This document shows, in pieces, positions 28,842-37,767 of a stretch of DNA of 64,000 nucleotides. The stretch's first letter is position 1. Each line of letters opens with the position of its first letter. The translations under genes and the position numbers were made by a program. The notes beneath the pieces were generated by a model. The model was not told the DNA's origin, searched no databases, and saw nothing but the letters and a program-made list of their open reading frames with translations. Origin of the DNA: Streptomyces sp. BR123 (GTDB taxonomy: Bacteria > Actinomycetota > Actinomycetes > Streptomycetales > Streptomycetaceae); assembly GCF_013401435.1 (NCBI RefSeq), contig NZ_JACBGN010000001.1, positions 1 to 64,000 on the forward strand, written 5' to 3'.

Positions 28842-29156
28842 ATGGCACAGGCAATGCGCTCGCAGCCCTCCATCTCGCTCCTCGCGACCGACGGCAAGCC
28901 CCATCCGCTGCAGGACACGCTGATGGCGATCACGCTCGTCTGCGGCGCCGTGGCATGCATCACAGCGTTCTTCGACAATCTGCACCTGCTCACCTCGTGG
29001 TCCGGGCTGGTCGGGATCCTGACCGGCGCATACGGACAGTTCATCTCGGAAACGACACGCGAGCGCTTCGCGCTGATCATCGGCCTTGGCGCATCAGGCC
29101 TCGGCTTCTATCTCGGCATGGCCCACGGCGGGCTCTTCGGGGGCCTGCTGGGCTGA
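28842..29156 (+). CDS. Small membrane protein, unknown function
   Basis: 104 residues with three hydrophobic segments (about 28-47, 53-68 and 76-102) and a Gly-rich C-terminus. An ideal ribosome site (AGGAGG, 28828-28833) lies 8 bases before the ATG, supporting a real, well-translated gene. I do not recognise the family with certainty. It lies upstream of femX in the same direction, 132 bp apart. Confidence 0.75.
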   Translation: MAQAMRSQPSISLLATDGKPHPLQDTLMAITLVCGAVACITAFFDNLHLLTSWSGLVGILTGAYGQFISETTRERFALIIGLGASGLGFYLGMAHGGLFGGLLG

Positions 29157-29288
29157 CCGGGGAACCTCCGCGACAGGGCGCCGGCCCCCCGACCGGCCCG
29201 AATACGGCCCGTCCCCCAGAAGGGTGGCGCCCTTGTCGCAGTAGGCTTCGCGCCATAGCCAGCGAAGCCGCCGGAGGAGACGCCCCGC

Positions 29289-30407
29289 ATGAGCCTGTCC
29301 CTGAGGACCATCAGCCGAGAGCAGCATCTGGGATATCTCCAGACCCTGCCCTCGGCTAGTCACTGCCAGGTCCCGGCGTGGGCCGACGTGAAGAACGAGT
29401 GGCGGTCGGAGAACCTCGGCTGGTTCGACGAGAACGACGAACTCGTCGGTGCCGCACTCGTGTTGTACCGCCAGCTGCCCAAGGTGAAGCGGTACCTCGC
29501 GTACTTGCCCGAGGGCCCCGTCATCAACTGGTTCGCCCCGAATCTGGAGGAGTGGCTCCAGCCGATGCTGGCGCACCTCAAGCGCCAGGGTGCCTTCACC
29601 GTGAAGATGGGTCCGCCCGTCGTCATCCGCCGCTGGAACTCCGCCGCCATCAAGTCCGGCATCCAGGACCCGAACGTCAAGCGCCTGCGTGACGTGGAGG
29701 CCTCGCACATCGAGCCCCGTGCCTTCGAGGTGTCCGACAAGCTGCGCCGCATGGGCTGGCAGCAGGGCGAGGACGGCGGCGCCGGCTTCGGCGACGTGCA
29801 GCCCCGCTACGTCTTCCAGGTGCCGCTCGCCAACCGCTCGCTGGACGACGTCCTCAAGGGCTTCAACCAGCTGTGGCGCCGCAACATCAAGAAGGCCGAG
29901 AAGGCCGGCGTCGAGGTCGTCCAGGGTGGTTACGAGGACCTGGAGACCTGGCAGCACCTGTACGAGATCACGGCCGTGCGCGACAAGTTCCGCCCGCGCC
30001 CGCTCAGCTACTTCCAGCGCCAGTGGACGGCCCTCAACTCCGAGGATCCCAACCGCATGCGGCTGTACCTCGCCAAGCACGAGGGTGAGGCGCTGGCCGC
30101 GGCCACGATGATCACCGTCGGCCAGCACGTCTGGTACTCGTACGGCGCGTCGGCCAACCACAAGCGGGAGGTGCGGCCGTCGAACGCGATGCAGTGGCGC
30201 ATGCTGCGCGACGCGTACGCGCTGGGCGCGAGCGTCTATGACCTGCGCGGAATCAGTGACACGCTGGACGAGAACGACCACCTGTTCGGCCTGATCCAGT
30301 TCAAGGTCGGTACGGGCGGCGAGGCCGTCGAGTACGTCGGCGAGTGGGACTTCCCGCTCAACAAGATGCTGCACAAGGCGCTCGACATCTACATGTCGCG
30401 GCGCTGA
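29289..30407 (+). CDS. femX: FemX-type peptidoglycan branch-forming transferase
   Basis: 372 residues with the tandem GNAT-like folds of Fem transferases. These use aminoacyl-tRNA to add the first residue of the interpeptide bridge to lipid II; Streptomyces walls have a single Gly bridge. Visible motifs: YRQLPKVKRYLAYLPEGPV and, late, YDLRGISDTLDENDHLFGL and FKVGTGGEAVEY. Good ribosome site (GGAGGAGACG). The gene next door is alanine-racemase-like, 65 bp downstream. Cytoplasmic, membrane-associated. Confidence 0.88.
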   Translation: MSLSLRTISREQHLGYLQTLPSASHCQVPAWADVKNEWRSENLGWFDENDELVGAALVLYRQLPKVKRYLAYLPEGPVINWFAPNLEEWLQPMLAHLKRQGAFTVKMGPPVVIRRWNSAAIKSGIQDPNVKRLRDVEASHIEPRAFEVSDKLRRMGWQQGEDGGAGFGDVQPRYVFQVPLANRSLDDVLKGFNQLWRRNIKKAEKAGVEVVQGGYEDLETWQHLYEITAVRDKFRPRPLSYFQRQWTALNSEDPNRMRLYLAKHEGEALAAATMITVGQHVWYSYGASANHKREVRPSNAMQWRMLRDAYALGASVYDLRGISDTLDENDHLFGLIQFKVGTGGEAVEYVGEWDFPLNKMLHKALDIYMSRR

Positions 30408-30472
30408 CCGGCTGCACCCCCACCACCGCACTGCTGCTTCACGCAGCCATTCCAGAGAGGCTCCGGACGGGC

Positions 30473-31504
30473 ATGGCGCTCACGCTCTACGTCGACACCG
30501 CGCGCTGGCGTGCGCACCACAAGCAGATCCAGGACCGGTTCCCCGGTCTGATCCCGGTCTGCAAGGGCAACGGCTACGGCTTCGGCCACGAGCGGCTGTC
30601 CGAGGAGGCAACCCGGCTGGGCGCGGACATCCTGGCCGTCGGTACGACGTACGAGGCTGCCCGCATCAAGGACCTCTTCAGCGGCGACCTGCTCGTCCTC
30701 ACCCCGTTCCGGCGGGGTGAGGACCCGGTCCCGCTGCCGGACCGGGTGATCCGCTCCGTGGCCTCGCTGGACGGGGTCCGCGGTCTGGTCGGGGCCCGTG
30801 TGGTCATCGAGTGCATGAGCTCGATGCGCCGCCACGGCATCTCCGAGCAGGACCTGGGCCAGCTGCAGGCCGCGATCGAGGACGTGCGGCTGGAGGGCTT
30901 CGCCCTGCACCTCCCGCTGGACCGCCCGGACGGCTCTGACCCGGTCGAAGAGGTCATCGGCTGGATGGACCGGCTGCGCGCGGCCCGTCTGCCACTGCAC
31001 ACCATGTTCGTCAGCCACCTGAAGGCCGAGGACCTGGCCCGTCTGCAGCAGCAGTTCCCGCAGACCCGTTTCCGGGCCCGTATCGGAACCCGGCTGTGGC
31101 TCGGGGACCACGAGGCGACCGAGTACCGCGGCAGCGTCCTGGACGTCACCCGGGTGGCCAAGGGCGACCGGTTCGGCTATCGGCAGCAGAAGGCCGCCTC
31201 CGACGGCTGGCTCGTCGTGGTGGCGGGCGGTACCTCCCACGGTGTGGGCCTGGAGGCCCCCAAGGCCCTGCACGGTGTCATGCCACGCGCCAAGGGGGTG
31301 GCCCGGGCCGGCCTGGCCACTGTCAACCGGAACCTTTCGCCCTTCGTGTGGGCGGGCAAGCAGCGCTGGTTCGCCGAACCGCCGCACATGCAGGTATCGA
31401 TCCTGTTCGTGCCGTCCGACGCGCCCGAGCCCCATGTCGGCGACGAGCTCGTGGCGCACCTGCGCCACACGACGACGCAGTTCGACCGGATCCTCGACGC
31501 CTGA
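30473..31504 (+). CDS. Alanine-racemase-like PLP-fold protein
   Basis: 343 residues with the N-terminal barrel of alanine racemases. The PLP-Lys motif is present in a diverged form (PVCKGNGYGFG) and an AVGTTYEAARIK segment follows. The C-terminal beta domain is recognisable (GTRLWLGD, GYRQQKA) but diverged. It is not the main alr by sequence; it may be a racemase, a decarboxylase-like enzyme or a PLP-binding wall regulator. ATG 30473 with GAGAGG upstream. It follows femX in an apparent wall operon. Confidence 0.7.
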   Translation: MALTLYVDTARWRAHHKQIQDRFPGLIPVCKGNGYGFGHERLSEEATRLGADILAVGTTYEAARIKDLFSGDLLVLTPFRRGEDPVPLPDRVIRSVASLDGVRGLVGARVVIECMSSMRRHGISEQDLGQLQAAIEDVRLEGFALHLPLDRPDGSDPVEEVIGWMDRLRAARLPLHTMFVSHLKAEDLARLQQQFPQTRFRARIGTRLWLGDHEATEYRGSVLDVTRVAKGDRFGYRQQKAASDGWLVVVAGGTSHGVGLEAPKALHGVMPRAKGVARAGLATVNRNLSPFVWAGKQRWFAEPPHMQVSILFVPSDAPEPHVGDELVAHLRHTTTQFDRILDA

Positions 31505-31552
31505 GCCGGGCGCTCCGGGCCGCCAGGCCGGGTTGGTTCGAGGCCGAGGCCG

Positions 31553-33013
31553 TCAGTCCCCGGGGGCCGTGCCCCAGCGGACCCGCTGTCCCTCCGAGGG
31601 CGCCGCTTCCCGCGGCGCCCTCGCCGCGTCCGAGAGCACGAACACGTCCTCGGCCCCGTCCAGGACTCCTCCGGAGGGGTCGTCCGCCCCGTCGCGGCGT
31701 ACGACATCCCGCTCGGGCAGCAGGATGTCGCGCACGACGACCGCACACAGGTAGAGCGTGCCCAGCAGATGGGCGGCGATGGCCAGCTGGTAGCCCTCCG
31801 TGGGCAGGCCCTGGTGCTTGTCCCCGCTGGTCGTGTAGGCCAGGTAGAACCAGATCCCGAGGAAGTACACGACCTCGGTGGCCTGCCAGATGAGGAAGTC
31901 CCGCCAGCGCGGCCGGGCCAGCGCCGCGAGCGGAATGAGCCACAGCACGTACTGCGGCGAGTAGACCTTGTTGGCCAGGATGAAGACGGCCACGACCAGG
32001 AAGGCCAGCTGCGCGAAGCGCGGGCGGCGGGGCGCGGTGAGCGCGAGCAGGCCGATGGCCGCGCACAGCAGCAGCGTCAGGCCCGTCGCATAGGTGTTGG
32101 CGTCGGTCAGGGGGTTACCGGAACGCTGGGAGATGAGCAGCCACACCGAGCCGAAGTCGATCGGCCGCTCCTGACTGAACGTGTAGAACTTCTTCCAACC
32201 GTCCCAGGCGAACAGCATGACGGGCAGGTTCACCACGAGCCAGGAGGCGGCCGCGCCGAGGACCGCCGCCGCGAACGCACGCCACCTGCCAGCCCGCCAG
32301 CACAGCACGAACAGCGCCCCGAGCAGCAGGACGGGGTAGAGCTTCGCCGCGGTGGCCAGCCCGACGAGGACACCGAAGAGCAGGGTGCGGCCGCGGGACC
32401 ACATGAGCATGGCCGCGGCGGTCAGGGCGATGGCCAGCAGGTCCCAGTTGATCGTCGCGGTGAGCGCGAAGGCGGGCGCGAGGGCGTAGAGCAGCGCGTC
32501 CCAGGGCCGGCGGCGATGGGTGCGGGCGACGCACACGGCGATGACGGCCGCGCAGGCCATCAGCATCCCGGCGTTGACCATCCAGTACATCTGCTCGCGG
32601 TGCTGCATGGAGCCGCCGCCCGGGGTCAGCCAGGACGCGACTTCCATGAACAGGCCCGTGAGGACGGGGTACTCGAGGTACTCCATGTCGCCCGGCAGCC
32701 GGTCGAAGTACGGCGTGAGGCCGTCCGCGAAGCCGCGTGCGACGAAGAGGTGCGGGATGTCGGAGTAGCAGGCATGGGTGTACTGGGACCCGGCGCCCCG
32801 GAACCACGCCCAGTCGTAGCAGGGCAGCTTCTGCACCATGCCGAGGGCGAACATACCGAGGGCGACCAGCACCACGACGCGGACAGGGTGCAGCCAGTGG
32901 CCGCCCAGCCTGGCGTGGCGGCCGATGGGACCGCCGATGAATTCGCTGCCCGCCGCGGCGACCTCGTCCTGCTGTGTGGGCAGTACGGGCCGCTCCTCCT
33001 GCACCTTCGTCAT
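31553..33013 (-). CDS. GT87-like membrane mannosyltransferase
   Basis: 486 residues, about 11 helices, GT-C-type fold of the DUF2029/GT87 mannosyltransferases that use polyprenyl-phosphomannose. Early loop with Asp-rich acidic motif (LPCYDWAWFRGAGSQYTH), later YSPQYVLWLIPLAAL. The same family sits beside PBP and ino1 genes in mycobacteria, which supports a wall or lipoglycan role (inference). ATG 33013 gives MTKVQEERP. Convergent with the alanine-racemase-like gene; PBP lies upstream on the same strand. Confidence 0.8.
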   Translation of the reverse strand: MTKVQEERPVLPTQQDEVAAAGSEFIGGPIGRHARLGGHWLHPVRVVVLVALGMFALGMVQKLPCYDWAWFRGAGSQYTHACYSDIPHLFVARGFADGLTPYFDRLPGDMEYLEYPVLTGLFMEVASWLTPGGGSMQHREQMYWMVNAGMLMACAAVIAVCVARTHRRRPWDALLYALAPAFALTATINWDLLAIALTAAAMLMWSRGRTLLFGVLVGLATAAKLYPVLLLGALFVLCWRAGRWRAFAAAVLGAAASWLVVNLPVMLFAWDGWKKFYTFSQERPIDFGSVWLLISQRSGNPLTDANTYATGLTLLLCAAIGLLALTAPRRPRFAQLAFLVVAVFILANKVYSPQYVLWLIPLAALARPRWRDFLIWQATEVVYFLGIWFYLAYTTSGDKHQGLPTEGYQLAIAAHLLGTLYLCAVVVRDILLPERDVVRRDGADDPSGGVLDGAEDVFVLSDAARAPREAAPSEGQRVRWGTAPGD

Positions 33014-33046
33014 GCGCTCATCCTGCCGTACGGCGCCGGGCACGCG

Positions 33047-33079
33047 GGAGGGCCGCCGCGGCGGAAGCGGCGGCCCTCC
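33047..33079 (-). terminator. Terminator after the class A PBP
   Basis: 13-bp perfect stem (GGAGGGCCGCCGC with its complement) around a 7-base loop, 21 bp beyond the PBP stop on the minus strand. Confidence 0.75.
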
Positions 33080-33100
33080 TCCGGCCGGGGGACGGGCGGG

Positions 33101-35641
33101 TCAGCCCCCGTCCGTGAACGTTCCCCAGCTGATACTGCCGCCGGGGCGGCCCGGCTTGCCCGACGGGGTCGGGGACGGCGATCCGGTGGATGTGCCGCCG
33201 TCGGCGCCACCGGTGGTGGTGGTGCCGCCGCTGTCGGGGATGCAGTACAGCTGCCACGGCTTGCAGGACGGCTTGCCGCCCCTGGAGGGCGTCGGGGACG
33301 GGGAGAGGGAGGGGGACGGGGACGCCGACATGGACGGCGACGAAGAGACGGAGGGGCTCGGCGAGGGAGCGCCGGCGCCGTCCGCGATCACGCCGATCGG
33401 GGCGGGCTCCGGGAAGTCCTTGACCGGGGCGTCCTTGAGCGCTTCCTTCATGTAGGCGGTCCAGATGACGGCCGGGATGTCGCCACCGTGGATGGAGTCG
33501 GTACCGCCCACGCCCTTCATGGAGATCAGCTTCTTGTCCGGCGAGTTCGGGTCGGTACGGAAGAGCGTGACCGAGGTGGACAGCTCCGGGGTGTAGCCGA
33601 CGAACCAGGCCGACTTGTTGAAGTCGGTGGTACCGGTCTTCCCGGCTGCCGGCCGGCCGAGCCTCTTGGCCTTGGTGCCGGTGCCCTTCTCCACGACGTT
33701 CTCGAGCACCTTGGTGACGTTGTCGGCGATGGAGTCGTCCATCGCCCGCTGCTCCTTGGGCGGCTCGAAGCCGGGCAGGTCCTTGCCGTCCTTCTGCACA
33801 CTGCGCACGGAGAACGGCTCGCGGTGGACGCCGGACGCCGCGAAGGTGGCGTAGGAGTCGGCCATGCGGATGGCGCTCGGGGTGGAGGTGCCCAGGGCGA
33901 ACGAGGCGTCGTTGTTCGGGTTCATCGAGTCTTCGAGGATGCCCGTGGCCTTGGCCACCTGGCGGACCTTGCTGTGGCCGACGTCGAAGACGAGCTGCGC
34001 GAACGGCACGTTGATGGACTTCTCCATCGCCTCGTTGAGGGTCACGTAGCCGTAGGGGTACTCGCTCTCGTTCTTCTGCCGGAACGGCTGGCCGGAGGCA
34101 TCGCGCAGCGGCTTGCCGTCACGGTTGTTGATCACCGTGCGGTCGTTGGCCATGTACTTGCTGTCGGGCGAGATGCCCTGGCCCTTGGAGTTCTGGGTGC
34201 CGTACTCCATCGCCGCCGCCAGCACGTACGGCTTCCAGGTCGAGCCGACCGGGACACCGATGGTGTTGGCGTTGTTGCTGAAGTACTTCTTGTCCATGCC
34301 CGGACCGCCGTACAGGGCCACGATCGCGCCGGTCTTGACGTCCACCGAGGCCGCGCCGAACTGGACGAAGGTGTCGTGCTCCGGCCGGGCCTTCTCGTCG
34401 AGGAAGTCGTTGCGGGTCTCGTCGACCGCCTTGGTCAGGGCGTCCACCTTCGGCTTCTGGAAGGTGGTCTTGATCTGGTAGCCGCCCCTGGCCATCTGCT
34501 CCGGGGTGATCTTCGCGACCTTCATGACGTACTGCTTGGCCGTCTCGACCAGGTAGCCGGTCTGGCCGGAGAGGCTGCGGGCCTGCTCTGAGTCGACGAG
34601 CTTCGGGAACTCCTTGAACTGCTCCCGCTCCGACTTCTGCATGCGGCCGACGGCGACCTCGCGGTCCAGCACCCACGCCCAGCGCAGGTGGGCGCGCTTG
34701 GTGTTCTCCTCGGGAGTGGCCGCGGGGCCGATGCCGCCATCCGGGTTGTAGAGGTTGGGGCCCTTGAGCACGGAGGCCAGGAAGGCGCTCTCGGAGGGCG
34801 TCAGGTCCCAGCAGTCCTTTCCGAAGTAGGCGCGCGCCGCGGCCTGGATGCCGTAGGCATCACGCCCGTAGTAGGCCGTGTTGAGATAGCCGGCCAGGAT
34901 CGTGTCCTTCTCCTCGGACACGCCGAGCCTCATCGAGATGAAGAGCTCGGTGACCTTGCGCTTCAGCGTCTGGTCGGAGTCCAGGTACGTGTTCTTCACG
35001 TACTGCTGGGTGATGGTCGAGCCGCCCTGGGTGGAACCGCCCGTGGCCATGTTCCACACGGCGCGGGCGATACCCATCGGGTCGATGCCCTTGTCCGTCT
35101 CGAAGGACTCGTTCTCCGCGGCGATCACGGCGTTCTGCATCGACCTGGGGATCTTGTCGATGGGCACGATCTGGCGGTTCATCGTGCCGCCGGTGGCGAC
35201 CATCTGGGTGCCGTCGTCCCAGAAGAACACGTTGTTCTGGGCCCTCGCGGCGAGGTTCGGGTTGGGCGTGCTCACCGCGGCGATCCCGATGCCGGCCCCT
35301 GCCGTGATGACGGCGAAGAAGCCCAGGGCCGTGCCGCCCACCAGCTTCCACGACGGGACGAAGCGCTGCCATCCCTCCTTGTCGGAGCGCGGGTAGTTGA
35401 TGAACCGCTTGTCGGGGCGGCCCGCGCCCCGCCCCCGGGTTCCGGATCCGCGCTGGCCCACCCGGCGCGCCTCTGCACGGCTGCCGTGGCCGCGGGGGTC
35501 TGCGTACGGTCCGCTGTACGACGCCGTGGGGACGTCGCGCGCGGGTCCTGCGCCCCGTCCCGGGCGCTGCTGGGCGGCCCGGCGGGCAGCAGCACGTCCG
35601 CTGCCCTCGGGCTGCGGCGGTTTGCGGCGGTGCTCGCTCAT
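33101..35641 (-). CDS. Class A penicillin-binding protein (PonA-like)
   Basis: 846 residues: a cytoplasmic basic, Arg-rich tail of about 100 residues, one membrane helix (GTALGFFAVITAGAGIGIAAV), a GT51 transglycosylase domain (AAENESF, QGGSTITQQYVKN, KVTELFIS) and a transpeptidase domain. The active Ser is in STWK (about residue 465), with KTGT near 665. The tail of about 90 residues is Ser/Pro-rich and secreted. In the first GT51 motif the usual ED is EN. It polymerises and crosslinks peptidoglycan outside the membrane. It lies beside GT87, PadR and ino1. Confidence 0.92.
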   Translation of the reverse strand: MSEHRRKPPQPEGSGRAAARRAAQQRPGRGAGPARDVPTASYSGPYADPRGHGSRAEARRVGQRGSGTRGRGAGRPDKRFINYPRSDKEGWQRFVPSWKLVGGTALGFFAVITAGAGIGIAAVSTPNPNLAARAQNNVFFWDDGTQMVATGGTMNRQIVPIDKIPRSMQNAVIAAENESFETDKGIDPMGIARAVWNMATGGSTQGGSTITQQYVKNTYLDSDQTLKRKVTELFISMRLGVSEEKDTILAGYLNTAYYGRDAYGIQAAARAYFGKDCWDLTPSESAFLASVLKGPNLYNPDGGIGPAATPEENTKRAHLRWAWVLDREVAVGRMQKSEREQFKEFPKLVDSEQARSLSGQTGYLVETAKQYVMKVAKITPEQMARGGYQIKTTFQKPKVDALTKAVDETRNDFLDEKARPEHDTFVQFGAASVDVKTGAIVALYGGPGMDKKYFSNNANTIGVPVGSTWKPYVLAAAMEYGTQNSKGQGISPDSKYMANDRTVINNRDGKPLRDASGQPFRQKNESEYPYGYVTLNEAMEKSINVPFAQLVFDVGHSKVRQVAKATGILEDSMNPNNDASFALGTSTPSAIRMADSYATFAASGVHREPFSVRSVQKDGKDLPGFEPPKEQRAMDDSIADNVTKVLENVVEKGTGTKAKRLGRPAAGKTGTTDFNKSAWFVGYTPELSTSVTLFRTDPNSPDKKLISMKGVGGTDSIHGGDIPAVIWTAYMKEALKDAPVKDFPEPAPIGVIADGAGAPSPSPSVSSSPSMSASPSPSLSPSPTPSRGGKPSCKPWQLYCIPDSGGTTTTGGADGGTSTGSPSPTPSGKPGRPGGSISWGTFTDGG

Positions 35642-35854
35642 CGAACGACTACTCCTCGGGCAGGCGAGTGGCCTGGAAGCGGCTGGTGAATTCCGGTTCC
35701 CCCTGTGTCCTGCCGCAAAGACTACGCACGCTCAAAACCCGAACAGTGCCGAAGTTCACCCCAAAACAGGCAAGTCGCATCCTGCGAACCGGTGATGTGA
35801 TGCCGGTCACGAGATCACCACTTGTCGACGATGACCACCCGTTCTATCGTCTGG

Positions 35855-35873
35855 ATGTATCGAGCCGATACAT
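35855..35873. promoter_or_regulatory. Likely PadR operator
   Basis: Perfect inverted repeat ATGTATCG-AGC-CGATACAT upstream of the padR-like gene, with a further ATACATCAGCTCGGTAT overlapping. The ATGT...ACAT form matches PadR operators, so autoregulation is likely. Confidence 0.65.
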
Positions 35874-35913
35874 CAGCTCGGTATAAAAACTCAGAGGCGA
35901 AGGAGGCAGGCGG

Positions 35914-36516
35914 ATGAGCAGGCGCTCAGGCATCCTCGAGTTCGCCGTCCTCGGCCTGCTTCGCGAGGCCCCCATGCACGGCTACGAGCTGCGCAAGCGG
36001 CTCAACACCTCGCTGGGGGTGTTCCGGGCGTTCAGCTACGGGACGCTCTACCCCTGCCTCAAGACGTTGGTCGCCAACGGCTGGCTGGCCGAAGAGCCGG
36101 GCAACGCCCCGGAAGACGCCCTCGCCGCACCACTCGCAGGCCGCCGCGCCAAGATCGTCTACCGGTTGACGGCGGCCGGCAAGGAGCACTTCGAGGAGCT
36201 CCTGTCCCGCACGGGCCCCGATACCTGGGAGGACGAGACCTTCGCCGCCCGGTTCGCCTTCTTCGGCCAGACCGAGCGGGACGTGCGCATGCGGGTCCTC
36301 GAAGGCCGCCGCAGCCGGCTCGAGGAGCGTCTGGAGAAGATGCGCGCCTCGCTCGCCCGCACACGGGAGCGCCTCGACGACTACACGCTTGAGCTGCAGC
36401 GGCACGGAATGGAGTCCGTGGAGCGCGAAGTGCGCTGGCTGAACGAGCTCATCGAGAGTGAGCGGGCGGGCCGGGATCTGCGACGACCCGGTCCGCCCGA
36501 CGAAACCGCAAAGTGA
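35914..36516 (+). CDS. PadR-family transcription regulator
   Basis: 200 residues. N-terminal winged helix ([37 protein letters not shown]) and a C-terminal coiled-coil dimerisation region ([18 protein letters not shown]). GGAGGCAGGCGG precedes the ATG. It is followed by ino1, 49 bp downstream, and the same pair occurs in mycobacteria, so it may control inositol synthesis (inference). A perfect palindrome lies 40 bp upstream. Confidence 0.88.
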   Translation: MSRRSGILEFAVLGLLREAPMHGYELRKRLNTSLGVFRAFSYGTLYPCLKTLVANGWLAEEPGNAPEDALAAPLAGRRAKIVYRLTAAGKEHFEELLSRTGPDTWEDETFAARFAFFGQTERDVRMRVLEGRRSRLEERLEKMRASLARTRERLDDYTLELQRHGMESVEREVRWLNELIESERAGRDLRRPGPPDETAK

Positions 36517-36565
36517 GGCCTGCACCTCGCAGGCCTCGTCCGAGAACAAACAGGGAGCAACCGGA

Positions 36566-37648
36566 ATGGGTTCGGTTCGCGTAGCCATCGTCGGCGTGGG
36601 CAACTGCGCCGCCTCGCTGGTGCAGGGCGTCGAGTACTACAAGGACGCCGACCCGGCGTCCAAGGTCCCCGGGCTGATGCACGTCCAGTTCGGCGACTAC
36701 CACGTCGGTGACGTCGAGTTCGTCGCCGCGTTCGACGTCGACGCGAAGAAGGTCGGCCTCGACCTCTCGGACGCCATCGGCGCCAGCGAGAACAACACCA
36801 TCAAGATCTGCGACGTTCCGCCCTCCGGCGTGACCGTCCAGCGCGGCCACACCCTGGACGGCCTGGGCAAGTACTACCGCGCGACGATCGAGGAGTCCTC
36901 CGAGGCCCCGGTCGACGTGGTCCAGGTCCTCAAGGACCGCGAGGTCGACGTTCTGGTCTGCTACCTGCCCGTCGGCTCGGAAGAGGCGGCGAAGTTCTAC
37001 GCCCAGTGCGCCATCGACGCCAAGGTCGCCTTCGTCAACGCCCTCCCGGTCTTCATCGCCGGCACCAAGGAGTGGGCCGACAAGTTCACCGAGGCCGGTG
37101 TCCCGATCGTCGGCGACGACATCAAGTCGCAGGTCGGCGCCACCATCACGCACCGCGTGATGGCGAAGCTGTTCGAGGACCGCGGTGTCCGTCTCGAGCG
37201 CACCATGCAGCTCAACGTGGGCGGCAACATGGACTTCAAGAACATGCTGGAGCGCGACCGCCTGGAGTCGAAGAAGATCTCCAAGACGCAGGCCGTCACC
37301 TCGCAGATCCCCGACCGCGACCTGGGCGACAAGAACGTCCACATCGGCCCGTCCGACTACGTCGCGTGGCTCGACGACCGCAAGTGGGCCTACGTCCGCC
37401 TTGAGGGCCGTGCCTTCGGCGATGTCCCGCTGAACCTCGAGTACAAGCTCGAAGTGTGGGACTCCCCGAACTCCGCCGGTGTCATCATCGACGCCCTGCG
37501 CGCGGCGAAGATCGCCAAGGACCGTGGTATCGGCGGCCCGATCCTGTCGGCCTCCAGCTACTTCATGAAGTCCCCGCCGGTCCAGTACTTCGACGACGAG
37601 GCGCTGGCGAACGTCGAGAAGTTCATCAAGGGCGAGGTCGAGCGCTAA
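36566..37648 (+). CDS. ino1: Inositol-3-phosphate synthase
   Basis: 360 residues. Converts glucose 6-phosphate to inositol 3-phosphate with NAD, the first step to phosphatidylinositol and mycothiol. Rossmann start ([18 protein letters not shown]), [11 protein letters not shown] and [12 protein letters not shown] are characteristic. It is the short actinobacterial form. ATG 36566 follows GGAGCAACC. Expected to feed mycothiol, the actinobacterial thiol buffer. Ends in a strong hairpin. Confidence 0.96.
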   Translation: MGSVRVAIVGVGNCAASLVQGVEYYKDADPASKVPGLMHVQFGDYHVGDVEFVAAFDVDAKKVGLDLSDAIGASENNTIKICDVPPSGVTVQRGHTLDGLGKYYRATIEESSEAPVDVVQVLKDREVDVLVCYLPVGSEEAAKFYAQCAIDAKVAFVNALPVFIAGTKEWADKFTEAGVPIVGDDIKSQVGATITHRVMAKLFEDRGVRLERTMQLNVGGNMDFKNMLERDRLESKKISKTQAVTSQIPDRDLGDKNVHIGPSDYVAWLDDRKWAYVRLEGRAFGDVPLNLEYKLEVWDSPNSAGVIIDALRAAKIAKDRGIGGPILSASSYFMKSPPVQYFDDEALANVEKFIKGEVER

Positions 37649-37710
37649 GCACGACACAGCGCGCGGCACCGGGAGTCCCCCCGGACACCTGGTCTTCGAC
37701 CGTTCTTCCA

Positions 37711-37747
37711 CGGAGGGTCCCCGGGCAATGTGTCCGGGGACCCTCCG
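37711..37747 (+). terminator. ino1 terminator
   Basis: 14-bp perfect inverted repeat (CGGAGGGTCCCCGG with its complement) around a 9-base loop, 62 bp beyond the ino1 stop. Confidence 0.85.
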
Positions 37748-37767
37748 CGTGTGTGACCCTTGCCCTC

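Noticed and set aside
31769-34591. 940-codon open frame on the plus strand
   Set aside because: Antisense to the GT87 and PBP genes, with GC-rich shadow composition.
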